DNA from: a virus | Length of the DNA stretch: 64,000 bases | Virus record (IMG/VR): IMGVR_UViG_3300048580_000994 | Location: 1 to 64,000 of that record | Reading direction: 5' to 3' (one strand) | Shown: positions 23,690 to 31,523 of the stretch, piece after piece | How the letters are laid out: each line of letters starts with the position of its first letter | Numbering within the stretch: the stretch's first letter is position 1 | Made by a program: the position numbers and the translations under genes | The notes under the pieces: generated by a model | What the model was told of the DNA's origin: nothing | Seen by the model: the letters and a program-made list of their open reading frames with translations, nothing else | The model's database searches: none

Positions 23690-24214
23690 ATGAAAATACA
23701 TGAAATCATATATGAGACACTTGGTGCTACGTCATATCCATGGAAGTTAGTGGATCGATCAGCATCTAGCAATACCTATGAGTTTTTCAACGCACAACAG
23801 ATAAAGTATATTGTAGACTTAATGCACAGTACTCAATTCTCAGAATTAGTTAAAGCTAAAATCGATATTGCTCGTGTTGTTTTTAGAAATCAAGTTTCAA
23901 TTGATTCGAGTAAAGAAAATCTACACATCACCAATACTGGTGATGCTTGGGGAGTATTCTCTACAGTAATAGATATTATAAAACACGCAATAAACGAGTC
24001 AAACTTTGATATTATTGTTTTTGAAGCCGACAAGAAAGAGCCTAGTAGGGTTAGGTTGTATTCTACATTTATGTCACGTGTACAGCAAGTCCTGCCTAAT
24101 TATATTGCAGCACCAGCAGTTGATGCAGACTGGCTAATCAGATACAGGCTTGTGAAAAAAGATTCACCTTTGAATACTCCACTATTCATGTCCCCAAAGA
24201 AGAAAAAGAAGTAA
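23690..24214 (+). CDS. late protein with MKIHEI-type leader
   Basis: A 174-aa protein starting MKIHEIIYE, like the MRLYE/MRLRE leaders at 25352, 41456, 49029 and 49619. The body has no recognised fold. The C-terminus is a run of lysines. A late promoter and strong RBS precede it. The leader suggests head packaging; function unknown. Confidence 0.8.
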   Translation: MKIHEIIYETLGATSYPWKLVDRSASSNTYEFFNAQQIKYIVDLMHSTQFSELVKAKIDIARVVFRNQVSIDSSKENLHITNTGDAWGVFSTVIDIIKHAINESNFDIIVFEADKKEPSRVRLYSTFMSRVQQVLPNYIAAPAVDADWLIRYRLVKKDSPLNTPLFMSPKKKKK

Positions 24215-24218
24215 TTTA

Positions 24219-24256
24219 AGCCGCTGGTGTTGGTTCGATTCCCTTCTGGTCCACGG
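24219..24256 (+). tRNA. tRNA 3' fragment
   Basis: GG-TTCGATT-CC T-loop core and CTGGTCCA end directly after the 23690 gene; no 5' half is visible. Likely a remnant left by gene insertion. Confidence 0.4.
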
Positions 24257-24274
24257 AAAGATAAATAATATAAT

Positions 24275-24359
24275 GCGGGTGTCGCATAGCGGCTATTGCG
24301 CTTGCTTGCCAAGCAAGAGACCCTAAAGGTCATCACGGATTCGAGTTCCGTCACCCGCT
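24275..24359 (+). tRNA. tRNA-Gly(GCC)
   Basis: GCGGGTG/CACCCGC acceptor; CTTGC-TTGCCAA-GCAAG; extended variable loop. Confidence 0.88.
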
Positions 24360-24381
24360 CCTAATAATATTTAAAGTTTGA

Positions 24382-24452
24382 TTGGGTATCGTCTAGTGGT
24401 AAGACAAACGGCTGTTAACCGTTCAACCGAAGTTCGAATCTTCGTACCCGAA
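24382..24452 (+). tRNA. tRNA-Asn(GTT)
   Basis: TTGGGTA/TACCCGA acceptor; AACGG-CTGTTAA-CCGTT; T-loop TTCGAAT. Confidence 0.9.
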
Positions 24453-24474
24453 CTGAAAAGATAAATACAATAAT

Positions 24475-24546
24475 GGATCGTTAGCAAATCAACTAATGCG
24501 GCCGGCTGCAACCCGGCAGGACTCAGGGTAGCACTGAGACGGTCCT
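24475..24546 (+). tRNA. tRNA-Cys(GCA), noncanonical T-loop
   Basis: GGATCGT/ACGGTCC acceptor; GCCGG-CTGCAAC-CCGGC; T-stem CTCAG/CTGAG around GGTAGCA. Confidence 0.82.
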
Positions 24547-24582
24547 CTACAATTTTTAAATAAATAAATTGACATTTGATGA

Positions 24583-25221
24583 ATGAATATGATAAATAAT
24601 AATATGACAAACTGTTATCAATATTATTATTTATATCAAATCACTAATTTATTAGATGGTAAAATTTACATAGGAGTTCATAAAACAAATAATCTTGGTG
24701 ATGGTTATTTGGGGTCTGGTACCCTTTTATTGAGGGCATATAATAAGTATGGTGTTGAAAATTTTGAAAAACAAATTTTAGAATTTTTTGATAATGCTGA
24801 TGATATGTTAATGAGAGAAAGTGTGGTTGTTAATTTGGATTTTATTAATAGGGATGATACTTATAATATTAAAACTGGTGGATTGCAGGGAATACTTGAC
24901 CAACATACATTAAATAAAATAAAAGAAACCTTTAAACTTAAAAAAATAAGTCATGGTGAGACAAATACACAGTTTGGTACAATGTGGATAACCAATGGGG
25001 TTGACAATAAAAAAATTAAAAAAGATGATGAAATACCTTTTGGTTGGAAAAAGGGGAGGGTCATGCCATCTGATTGGGGTAAAAATATTGGGGATAAATT
25101 GAGGGGTAGAACTTTAGAGGATATTCAGGGTTATGAAAAAGCCCAACAAACTAAAAAACGTATTTCAAATTTTCAAAAAAATAAATATGCGTTGATTAAA
25201 AATAAAAATGATCTGGAGTGA
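24583..25221 (+). CDS. GIY-YIG homing endonuclease (Seg-like)
   Basis: A protein of about 205-212 aa. The GIY-YIG core is YLYQITNLLDGKIYIGVHKT with GSGTLL and a catalytic-region Glu in RESVVV. The tail holds modular DNA-binding repeats. Two starts are possible: 24583 or 24604. A GATAAATA box lies between them, so a late leaderless mRNA could begin at 24604. No clear RBS. It is the only rightward endonuclease in the window and lacks the leader element. Confidence 0.85.
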   Translation: MNMINNNMTNCYQYYYLYQITNLLDGKIYIGVHKTNNLGDGYLGSGTLLLRAYNKYGVENFEKQILEFFDNADDMLMRESVVVNLDFINRDDTYNIKTGGLQGILDQHTLNKIKETFKLKKISHGETNTQFGTMWITNGVDNKKIKKDDEIPFGWKKGRVMPSDWGKNIGDKLRGRTLEDIQGYEKAQQTKKRISNFQKNKYALIKNKNDLE

Positions 25222-25351
25222 ATACCAGGGAGGACGATTACAAGATCGTAGATGAATGTCAGGATAATACAGAACCCCGGCTATAGGATGTTAAAAATAT
25301 TTGTAAATACTATATAATCATATTATAATAATGAATGATGGAGAATAAAAA

Positions 25352-26005
25352 ATGCGATTGCGAGAATTTTTACCGGGCAAATCATCTATTCAATTAATCT
25401 CTGAAGCCAGAGCGATGAAGGGTGATTATGCTGCAGATGAACAATTCAAGGAAACGTTTTTATCACCATTGAGTAAAATAGTTTTTGAAAATAATTGGGA
25501 AGATTGTGATAATATTGATATTGATGGGCAAATAATGAAAATTATTGCCAGTAAATCGGATGACACTTATGCTGTTGGATATTGGAGAAATGATGAAAAT
25601 CAGAAAACCATTTTTCAAAGAATTTGTGTTATACAACTTATTGATTGTTTGTATTTGGCGTCTAAGTTAAAAACTTATCCAGAAATGCGCCAAGTGACCA
25701 TGATTTTTGTCACAGAAAGTTTTAGGAGTACTAAAATTGCAAAAAAGATGTATCAATGGTTTGTTCAGCAAGGATTTTCATTAATAGGTGATGTTGAGCA
25801 ATATTTTGGTGCAAGAAAATTGTGGTGTGCATTGTCAAAAATTTCCACTTTGCGTGTTGATGTTGTGAATAGGAACACAGGAACTATTATTCAACAAGGT
25901 AGAATTATAGAGCATGGTGAATTGGACCATGAATTTGATAATGAGATATGGGCTTATGATAGTAGTAAAAATGATATTGGTTTGATATTGATTGATATTA
26001 GGTAA
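25352..26005 (+). CDS. GNAT-like late protein with MRLREF leader
   Basis: A 217-aa protein starting MRLREFLPGK, the shared leader type. Residues about 125-155 (FVTESFRSTKIAKKMYQWF then QQGFSLIGD) look like the acetyl-CoA-binding part of a GNAT N-acetyltransferase. The core is divergent, so activity is uncertain. RBS GGAG. Confidence 0.7.
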   Translation: MRLREFLPGKSSIQLISEARAMKGDYAADEQFKETFLSPLSKIVFENNWEDCDNIDIDGQIMKIIASKSDDTYAVGYWRNDENQKTIFQRICVIQLIDCLYLASKLKTYPEMRQVTMIFVTESFRSTKIAKKMYQWFVQQGFSLIGDVEQYFGARKLWCALSKISTLRVDVVNRNTGTIIQQGRIIEHGELDHEFDNEIWAYDSSKNDIGLILIDIR

Positions 26006-26012
26006 AAATTAT

Positions 26013-26088
26013 GGTGGTCGTGGCGGAATTGGTAAACGCAACGGATTGTGATTCCGTAAACTGGGGGTTCGAGTCCCCTCGATCACCC
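26013..26088 (+). tRNA. tRNA-His(GTG), second
   Basis: GGTGGTC/GATCACC acceptor; ACGGA-TTGTGAT-TCCGT; T-loop TTCGAGT; C discriminator. Confidence 0.88.
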
Positions 26089-26099
26089 GGATAAAAAAT

Positions 26100-26185
26100 G
26101 GTGTAGTCCCATAATGGTATTGGAGCGGATTGCTAATCCGTCGGACGTTAATAGCGTCTTCAGAGTTCGAGTCTCTGCTACACCG
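26100..26185 (+). tRNA. tRNA-Ser(GCT)
   Basis: GGTGTAG/CTACACC acceptor; GCGGA-TTGCTAA-TCCGT; class II arm. Confidence 0.92.
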
Positions 26186-26193
26186 CCAATAAT

Positions 26194-26269
26194 AATGGCT
26201 CGTCTGTTGGTTTTTACAGCACAAGGTCTTCGAAACCATGATGGAAATGTTCGATTCATTTACGGGTCA
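26194..26269 (+). tRNA. tRNA-Arg(TCG)
   Basis: GGCTCGT/ACGGGTC acceptor; loop CTTCGAA with one stem mismatch; T-loop TTCGATT. Confidence 0.8.
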
Positions 26270-26277
26270 CTAAAAAT

Positions 26278-26319
26278 TTTGGGCGATGGAAACGGGATTC
26301 GATTTCCCACAGGTCCACT
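26278..26319 (+). tRNA. tRNA 3' fragment
   Basis: T-arm GGGA-TTCGATT-TCCC and CAGGTCC end without a 5' half; remnant of a deleted tRNA. Confidence 0.45.
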
Positions 26320-26322
26320 TAT

Positions 26323-26409
26323 GGGTAGTAAAGTAGCTGGGAGCTACACAGGTTTGGAAAACCTGTTGGCGTTGAAAAACACGCTGGGGATCGAGACCTC
26401 TGCTACCCG
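26323..26409 (+). tRNA. tRNA-Ser(GGA)
   Basis: GGGTAGT/GCTACCC acceptor; CAGGT-TTGGAAA-ACCTG; class II arm. Confidence 0.9.
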
Positions 26410-26432
26410 CCAACAACAACTGAGGTACTATC

Positions 26433-26630
26433 ATGATAGAAATAATTGGTGGTATATTAATAGTATTATTGATATTATTAAACATTCGTTTTAGAAATTT
26501 ATTGAAAGATGCAAGAGATACCAGTCTTAAACTTTTAGAACAATTGGAAGAAAGTAAAAAACAAGTCATTGAATTACATAAACAAAATTCCCTATTAATG
26601 GGAGAAAACGTAAAGTTAAAATCAAAATAA
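26433..26630 (+). CDS. small single-pass membrane protein with coiled coil
   Basis: 65 aa: residues 3-18 (EIIGGILIVLLILLNI) form one membrane segment and the rest is a charged coiled coil. It lies between two tRNAs. Function unknown. Confidence 0.7.
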   Translation: MIEIIGGILIVLLILLNIRFRNLLKDARDTSLKLLEQLEESKKQVIELHKQNSLLMGENVKLKSK

Positions 26631-26635
26631 ATTAT

Positions 26636-26717
26636 GCCGGTGTGATGTAATGGTAGCCTTGCCTCGCTTAAAACGAGGTGTCCTTGAGACGTGCAGGTTC
26701 AAATCCTGTCGCCGGTA
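26636..26717 (+). tRNA. tRNA-Leu(TAA)
   Basis: GCCGGTG/CGCCGGT ends; CCTCG-CTTAAAA-CGAGG; class II. Confidence 0.92.
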
Positions 26718-26790
26718 CTTAAAAAATATTGACAATACCCAATCTATCATGCAAAGATGATAATCTAATTTAATAAAAGGAACCAATTGA

Positions 26791-27528
26791 ATGGAAGATA
26801 TGATTAATCGTGTATATTTGGGTAGTTGTTTAGATTTAATGGCTAAAATTCCAGATGGTAGTATTGATTTGGTAGTCACCGACCCGCCTTATGGCATTTT
26901 ATTTGTGAACAACCATTCGAAAGAACAATTTGAAGAAATATCAAATGATGATTTCGCAAGCACAAAACCATTGTTAGAAGAATATTTTAAAGAGTGCTAT
27001 CGTATTTTAAAAGAAGATTCTGCTATTTATAGTTTTTGTTCTTGGCATAAGGTTGATTTTTTTAAACAAGAAATTGAAAAATATTTTACAATGAAAAATT
27101 TATTATTATGGTCTAAAAAGGATGGTGATACCCCAACATCGAAGCCAATTCATACTACAGGTGATTTGGCTGGTGCATATGGAGTAAGTACCGAGTTGAT
27201 AGTTTATGCCCATAAAGGTAGGTGTTTGAATCGTGGGAAGCGTTATATTGATTTATTGTCATTTCCAAGGGAAAACACTAAATTAATAGGACACCCGACA
27301 CCAAAACCACCATTGTTGCTAAAATTATTGATTGAAAATTCAAGTGATAAAGATGCAATTATTTTTGATGGATTCGCTGGTTCTGGGTCGACAGGGGTTG
27401 CCTGTGCAATGTCTGGAAGAAGATTTATAGGTGCAGAATTAAATGATGGTTATCATAAAATTGCCACAAAAAGAATTAATGATGAATTTGAAAAAATGAG
27501 TAACCCGTTAATTCAATGGGGGGATTAA
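26791..27528 (+). CDS. DNA N6-adenine methyltransferase, beta class
   Basis: A 245-aa protein. The catalytic DPPYG motif is N-terminal (about residue 31) and the SAM-binding FDGFAGSGSTG is C-terminal. This order defines beta-class amino-methyltransferases, the class of CcrM and many type III/orphan enzymes. It lacks the C-terminal extension of CcrM. It may protect phage DNA from restriction or mimic a host mark. Target site unknown. RBS AAAGGAA. Confidence 0.92.
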   Translation: MEDMINRVYLGSCLDLMAKIPDGSIDLVVTDPPYGILFVNNHSKEQFEEISNDDFASTKPLLEEYFKECYRILKEDSAIYSFCSWHKVDFFKQEIEKYFTMKNLLLWSKKDGDTPTSKPIHTTGDLAGAYGVSTELIVYAHKGRCLNRGKRYIDLLSFPRENTKLIGHPTPKPPLLLKLLIENSSDKDAIIFDGFAGSGSTGVACAMSGRRFIGAELNDGYHKIATKRINDEFEKMSNPLIQWGD

Positions 27529-27548
27529 TCCCCCATTGCTGGTTAATT

Positions 27549-28622
27549 TTATGGTATAAAATCACATTCCCATATGGTAATTAAATTAAATCCATCAGAT
27601 AATAATTTATTTTCTCTTATTAATGTTGATGTATATAGTTCACCGAATGTTTTCTTATTATTTGAATTAATATCTGATGGATTAAATTTAGATGGATTGC
27701 CGTGCCAATAATCACCATAAAATTCATATATAGTATTTGTTTCTGGGTTAAAGCCATCAACTTTTATTATTGATTTATCTGATAAAACTAATTCGATCTG
27801 TCTCATATTTTTTGGGATACCAATTGTGTCAAGCCATAAATTTTCTTTTTTACTTTGCAAACAATTTGGGCAATTCGAACCTGTCAAATGTAAGTCAGCT
27901 CTTTGTTGAAAAACACCATGTTTTTTACAAATTATATTGATTTTTGTTCTGGTGTTTATATATTCAACTAATGTGTAGTCATATTTATCACCATGAATTT
28001 TCTTGGCTTGTTCGATATATTCTGTTGTAGTTTTTCTGTTATTACCATAACATTTACTGCAACCAATACCAAGTAAATGTGTCCCAGGTGGTTGTTCAAA
28101 GTCGCCATGAATTGGGCAAGTTATTATTATTTTTGTGGCTGCATTTATATATATAGTTTTATCATAATTATAAAAATTGTTGTGAATTGTTGATGCCTCT
28201 TTAATAAATTGTTCTTTTGTTTTTGTTTTATTATCTGATGAGCACTTTGGGCATCCATGTCCACTAATATGATTGTCTGGTGTTTGTTCAAAATCACCAT
28301 GAGTTGGGCATGTTATTACAATTTTATTATCTGTTGATGTATAATTTATTTTATCATAATTATAAAAATTGTTGTGAATTGATGATGCTTCTTTAATAAA
28401 TTGTTCTTTTGTTTTTCTACAACGTTGTGAGTTTTTTGCTCCTTTACATTTAGGACAACCATAACCTCTAGAATGGTTATCTGGTGTTTGTAAAAATATA
28501 CCATGAGTTTTACAAATAATTTTTACTTTTTCTCTGGCTTTTTCATAAATGACAGATGTATAATCATATTTATTATTATGAATTTTTGATGATTTTTCTA
28601 TAAATTTTAATAATTTTGACAT
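27549..28622 (-). CDS. homing endonuclease: zinc-ribbon repeats plus Vsr-like nuclease
   Basis: A 357-aa paralogue of 151-1239. Four repeats with IHNNFYNYDK and CPIHGDFEQ/CPxC blocks are followed by VDGFN, YEFYGDYWHGNP and a closing IWECDF. RBS AAAGGAT. Unlike most leftward endonucleases here, its leader has no three-way-junction element; an AT-rich stretch with GATAAATA precedes it. Confidence 0.82.
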   Translation of the reverse strand: MSKLLKFIEKSSKIHNNKYDYTSVIYEKAREKVKIICKTHGIFLQTPDNHSRGYGCPKCKGAKNSQRCRKTKEQFIKEASSIHNNFYNYDKINYTSTDNKIVITCPTHGDFEQTPDNHISGHGCPKCSSDNKTKTKEQFIKEASTIHNNFYNYDKTIYINAATKIIITCPIHGDFEQPPGTHLLGIGCSKCYGNNRKTTTEYIEQAKKIHGDKYDYTLVEYINTRTKINIICKKHGVFQQRADLHLTGSNCPNCLQSKKENLWLDTIGIPKNMRQIELVLSDKSIIKVDGFNPETNTIYEFYGDYWHGNPSKFNPSDINSNNKKTFGELYTSTLIRENKLLSDGFNLITIWECDFIP

Positions 28623-28740
28623 AATTTGTATCCTTTTTGTATTAATTATATATTATATAATAGTATTTATCTTTTTGTCAATTTTAATGGTGGTTATGGT
28701 GCTAAAAACGAACTTTTTTAATCTTTTTGAATTTTAGTCC

Positions 28741-28769
28741 TTGACATCTAAGAAAAATCCAGCTATACT
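28741..28769 (+). promoter_or_regulatory. sigma70-like early promoter
   Basis: TTGACA 28741-28746, TATACT 28764-28769, spacing 17, before the small gene at 28796. Confidence 0.75.
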
Positions 28770-28795
28770 ATGTGGACAATTTAGGAGTAACGACG

Positions 28796-29023
28796 ATGAA
28801 CATTCATGTTATTGCGAAGAGCGCCAAGCAGAACCCCATCACTGAATGGGACGTTAGGATTGTTGGAAGCAATGAAGGAGAGCCTCTTGCCACCATTCGC
28901 AAGACTGATGAGGGGATTTTCATTCTTGAAGGTTTCGCTGAAGTGAAGGTTGGCAATAGTCTCAATGAAGTTAGGGACGAAGCCCAGTTTATTCTTGATA
29001 AGATGAGTGTGTTGATTAATTAA
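28796..29023 (+). CDS. small hypothetical early protein
   Basis: 75 aa from the ATG after RBS TTAGGAG; a 5' open extension to 28772 overlaps the promoter transcript start and is not used. Beta-rich and soluble. Function unknown. Confidence 0.8.
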   Translation: MNIHVIAKSAKQNPITEWDVRIVGSNEGEPLATIRKTDEGIFILEGFAEVKVGNSLNEVRDEAQFILDKMSVLIN

Positions 29024-29031
29024 AAGGTTAT

Positions 29032-29112
29032 GCCGGAGTGATGTAATGGTAGCCTTGACGGTTTTAGAAACCGTTGTCGAAAGACGTGCAGGTTCAAGTC
29101 CTGTCTCCGGTA
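29032..29112 (+). tRNA. tRNA-Leu(TAG)
   Basis: GCCGGAG/CTCCGGT ends; ACGGT-TTTAGAA-ACCGT; class II. The endonuclease gene ends 1 nt downstream. Confidence 0.9.
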
Positions 29113-29113
29113 C

Positions 29114-30289
29114 TTATTTTTTGTGTCTTGTCATTCCTCGCCAGAAACCTTCTGGTATTGTATCGTTATGATTTAATCTTGTATTAATTATTCCATTGGT
29201 TATATAAATTTTTCCAGACATAGATGCACTTATTTTTTCTTTGTGTTCTTGGGTTTTTGATAAATGTTTGGATGTTATTACTATTGGTTGGATATTATTT
29301 TTATCCCAAGTTTGAATTTTTTTTATTAATTCTTCGATGGACATTCCGATTCCAGTACCTTTAGTGATATTATCTAAATTGGATAATAATTGACAATTCG
29401 CTGGGTGTGATATAATTTTTGGGTCAATATTATTTCTCCAGCCATATTCGACTGATATTATATGGTCTCTACAAACACCTTGTTTGTTATTAGTTGAATT
29501 GTAGAACCCATATTTTAATAATAAATCATAGCCTTGTATATTTGGGTATAAGAAAACATCGAATAAAAATTTACATTCTTTTTTATAGATTTTTTTCTTA
29601 TCTGTCATTTTTGTACCAGATTGTATTCTGTAATTTTGGTTTGCTATGGTTAATGTTCTTAAATTAATTCCTATTATTTTTAAAAACATTCCAAAATCAC
29701 TATATTGGATTTTTAGATAGTTTTTAATTTCTTTTGCAGACATTTTTTCATTTGTGTATAGTCTATCTAATTCTTTTATTGAATTATTAATGTTTATTTG
29801 TGTTTGTTGATTGCCTAATTGAAAATTAAATATATTAGCTAATTTTTTTGCAATCGGGAGTTTTGTTGGGTTATCCCACCCTGTGGCTGGTTTTAATTTA
29901 GGATGGTATATATTGCCTGTGATTGGGGAATATTTAATTTTGGTATGTTGGTATTTGTTTTTTATTTTAATTGGGTTTTGTTTATTAATTTTTAATTTTT
30001 CAGATATTTGTTTTTTTGCGGTTTCAGGCATTGCCCACCCGGTTTCTTTTCGTTTTTTATTATTATATTTAGCAGAACAAGAACTACTACAAAAATTGTT
30101 TGATTTATTATCATATTTTATCAAAATTCCACAATATAGACATTTTTTTGGGTTTTGGTTATATGTTTTGATGTTTTCATTTTTGGTATGATCGCCATAA
30201 CATTTTGGTGAACAAAAAGTTGATGTTGTTTTTGCTGGTATAAATTCTTTTTTACATTCTGGGCATATAGCAGTTTTTTTCATTTGCAT
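29114..30289 (-). CDS. HNH homing endonuclease with zinc fingers and NUMOD-like tail
   Basis: A 391-aa protein from ATG at 30289 (or 30283, two codons later). It has two N-terminal CxxC fingers like 21861-22682, a central helical insert, the HNH core CRDHIISVEYGWRNN with HPANCQLL, and a C-terminal NUMOD3-like motif (SKTQEHKEKISASMSGK). The frame open to 30352 just reads through the structured leader. It sits directly 3' of tRNA-Leu. Confidence 0.87.
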   Translation of the reverse strand: MQMKKTAICPECKKEFIPAKTTSTFCSPKCYGDHTKNENIKTYNQNPKKCLYCGILIKYDNKSNNFCSSSCSAKYNNKKRKETGWAMPETAKKQISEKLKINKQNPIKIKNKYQHTKIKYSPITGNIYHPKLKPATGWDNPTKLPIAKKLANIFNFQLGNQQTQININNSIKELDRLYTNEKMSAKEIKNYLKIQYSDFGMFLKIIGINLRTLTIANQNYRIQSGTKMTDKKKIYKKECKFLFDVFLYPNIQGYDLLLKYGFYNSTNNKQGVCRDHIISVEYGWRNNIDPKIISHPANCQLLSNLDNITKGTGIGMSIEELIKKIQTWDKNNIQPIVITSKHLSKTQEHKEKISASMSGKIYITNGIINTRLNHNDTIPEGFWRGMTRHKK

Positions 30290-30319
30290 TTTCTCCGAAT
30301 AAAGTATATAAATAAAAGG

Positions 30320-30378
30320 AGTGGGACAAGCCCTTCTCCGATGGGTTTCCAATACTTCCGACGGTGTTGGATACCACT
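30320..30378 (+). ncRNA. anti-RBS three-way-junction RNA element, copy E
   Basis: TATAAATA 30307-30314; P1 30320-30324/30374-30378; loop TTCTCCGA 30334-30341 equals antisense RBS 30291-30298; hairpin 2 CCAATAC/GTGTTGG (30349-30355/30364-30370). Confidence 0.82.
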
Positions 30379-30431
30379 ACTATTTATATTATTTATCATT
30401 TTAGTTGTAATTGTCAATATTTAATTTTTAT

Positions 30432-30507
30432 GGGTGTGTGAAGGGAATTTGGTATACCTTGTGTTCTTAGAAATCACAGTTTGCAGGTTCGATGCCTGTC
30501 GCACCCA
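30432..30507 (+). tRNA. tRNA-like, anticodon probably TAG
   Basis: GGGTGTG/CGCACCC ends and a good T-arm GCAGG-TTCGATG-CCTGT. The anticodon stem has a T-T mismatch around CTTAGAA. Class I body, so identity is uncertain. Confidence 0.6.
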
Positions 30508-30522
30508 CTAAAATGTTTTTAT

Positions 30523-30596
30523 GGTCTTATAGTGAAATTGGATATAACATCAGTCTACGAAACTGAAGATGGTGGGTTCAAATCCTCCTAAGACCG
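30523..30596 (+). tRNA. tRNA-Arg(ACG), second
   Basis: GGTCTTA/TAAGACC acceptor; CAGT-CTACGAA-ACTG; T-loop TTCAAAT. Confidence 0.9.
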
Positions 30597-30606
30597 CTTA
30601 TATTAT

Positions 30607-30676
30607 GGCTGGGCTGCAAGGTGCAGGGCTGTCTCTCATAAGGACGGATGCGTGGATTCGATTTCCATACCAGCCA
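30607..30676 (+). tRNA. tRNA, anticodon CAT (Met or Ile2)
   Basis: GGCTGG/CCAGCC acceptor; TGTCT-CTCATAA-GGACG; T-loop TTCGATT. CAT may be Met or lysidine-modified Ile. Confidence 0.8.
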
Positions 30677-30689
30677 CTACTAAAAAGTT

Positions 30690-30760
30690 TTTGAGCCGTT
30701 TATAAAACGTTATCTTTTTTTGTCAAAAAGACCTGTCAGTTCGACTCTGGCGATGGGCGG
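30690..30760 (+). other. tRNA 3'-half-like sequence
   Basis: T-arm GTCAG-TTCGACT-CTGGC follows an A/T hairpin and a GTTATC box shared with the permuted pair downstream. No complementary 5' acceptor strand was found nearby. Confidence 0.35.
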
Positions 30761-30801
30761 ATTCCCGGTTTACATGTTTTATTACCATTTGTTCAAAAAA
30801 T

Positions 30802-30887
30802 GCGGGTAGCAGACATCTGGGGGTGTCACCGGTCTTCCAAACCGGCTACTGTAAAAGGTATTTTGGATTCGATTTCCACTACCCGCT
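30802..30887 (+). tRNA. tRNA-Gly(TCC), second
   Basis: GCGGGTA/TACCCGC acceptor; CCGGT-CTTCCAA-ACCGG; long variable loop. Confidence 0.88.
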
Positions 30888-30910
30888 CTAAATTTGTGCC
30901 GAATAAGGAA

Positions 30911-30990
30911 GATTATCTCAAAACTGTGTGTTGTGATTTTCGAATGTCACCATCTTTTCGAAGATGTAGCTCAATGGTAGAGCAATAGTC
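30911..30990 (+). tRNA. apparently permuted tRNA 1 (3' half before 5' half)
   Basis: The order is T-stem GTGAT/GTCAC (30933-30950), CATCTT, the tetraloop TTCG, AAGATG, then a normal D-arm GCTC-AATGGTA-GAGC (30969-30983). The acceptor strands are adjacent instead of terminal. The free ends can pair (ATAGTC 30985-30990 with GATTAT 30911-30916, or ATAGT with ACTGT 30923-30927). This could be a permuted gene or a chance hairpin between fragments. Confidence 0.45.
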
Positions 30991-31048
30991 AAAAACACTT
31001 CTTTAACACCTTGCATAAATTTAAAATTTAAGAGCCGTATGAAAAATG

Positions 31049-31140
31049 TTATCCTGTTAAGATCGAAGTCGTGAGTTCGATTCTCACTTACCCCGCTAAA
31101 AATATATTATGGGGTAATAACTCAGTGGTAGAGTGCGTAA
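31049..31140 (+). tRNA. apparently permuted tRNA 2 (3' half before 5' half)
   Basis: A canonical T-arm GTGAG-TTCGATT-CTCAC (31071-31087) and TTACCCC (31088-31094) come first. Sixteen bases later come GGGGTAA (31111-31117) and a D-arm ACTC-AGTGGTA-GAGT. The two acceptor strands are perfect 7-bp complements in reversed order. Anticodon-stem pairing of the outer ends is weak (TTAT/GTAA). Confidence 0.5.
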
Positions 31141-31168
31141 AGTGTTTTTCAACCATTTGCTCTTATAT

Positions 31169-31241
31169 CACCCTATCGTATAATTGGATAGTACCACACA
31201 CTCTCAATGTGTAAATACGGGATCATAGCCCGTTAGGGTGA
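31169..31241 (+). tRNA. tRNA-Glu(CTC)
   Basis: CACCCTA/TAGGGTG acceptor; ACACA-CTCTCAA-TGTGT; variant T-loop ATCATAG. Confidence 0.85.
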
Positions 31242-31248
31242 CGAAATC

Positions 31249-31380
31249 GTTATAGGGAACAACAACCTTTCGCAAGAATGGGTTGCCCTATGACGTAATA
31301 GGTCAACGACGACCAAGTTCAAGTGTTTATCGTGCTTTGGAAAATCCCACTATACCGGTTGTGTGGGAACGATTATTTTT
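31249..31380 (+). other. untranslated stretch with two hairpins
   Basis: ATAGGG/CCCTAT enclosing CAACC/GGTTG, then TCCCAC/GTGGGA before ATTATTTTT, terminator-like. No gene seen. Confidence 0.4.
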
Positions 31381-31451
31381 GCCCCTTGGCGCAACTGGTA
31401 GCGCAGCGCACTCTGAATGCGAAGGTTCCAATTTCGAATATTGGAGGGGCA
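31381..31451 (+). tRNA. tRNA-Gln(CTG)
   Basis: GCCCCTT/GAGGGGC acceptor; CGCA-CTCTGAA-TGCG; T-loop TTCGAAT. Confidence 0.88.
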
Positions 31452-31523
31452 GCTAAAATAAGCCGAAGGTAAATGGTTATCGCAAACATCAACTTTGAAA
31501 AAACATCATTCACCAACCCTTGC

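Noticed and set aside
27517-27538. GGGGGATTAATCCCCC as an operator
   Set aside because: Position after a stop codon and the palindrome make a weak terminator more likely; too little evidence to list.
30911-31140. Permuted (two-piece) tmRNA
   Set aside because: No tag-peptide ORF, no G3-U70 Ala signal, and both units carry ordinary D-arms.
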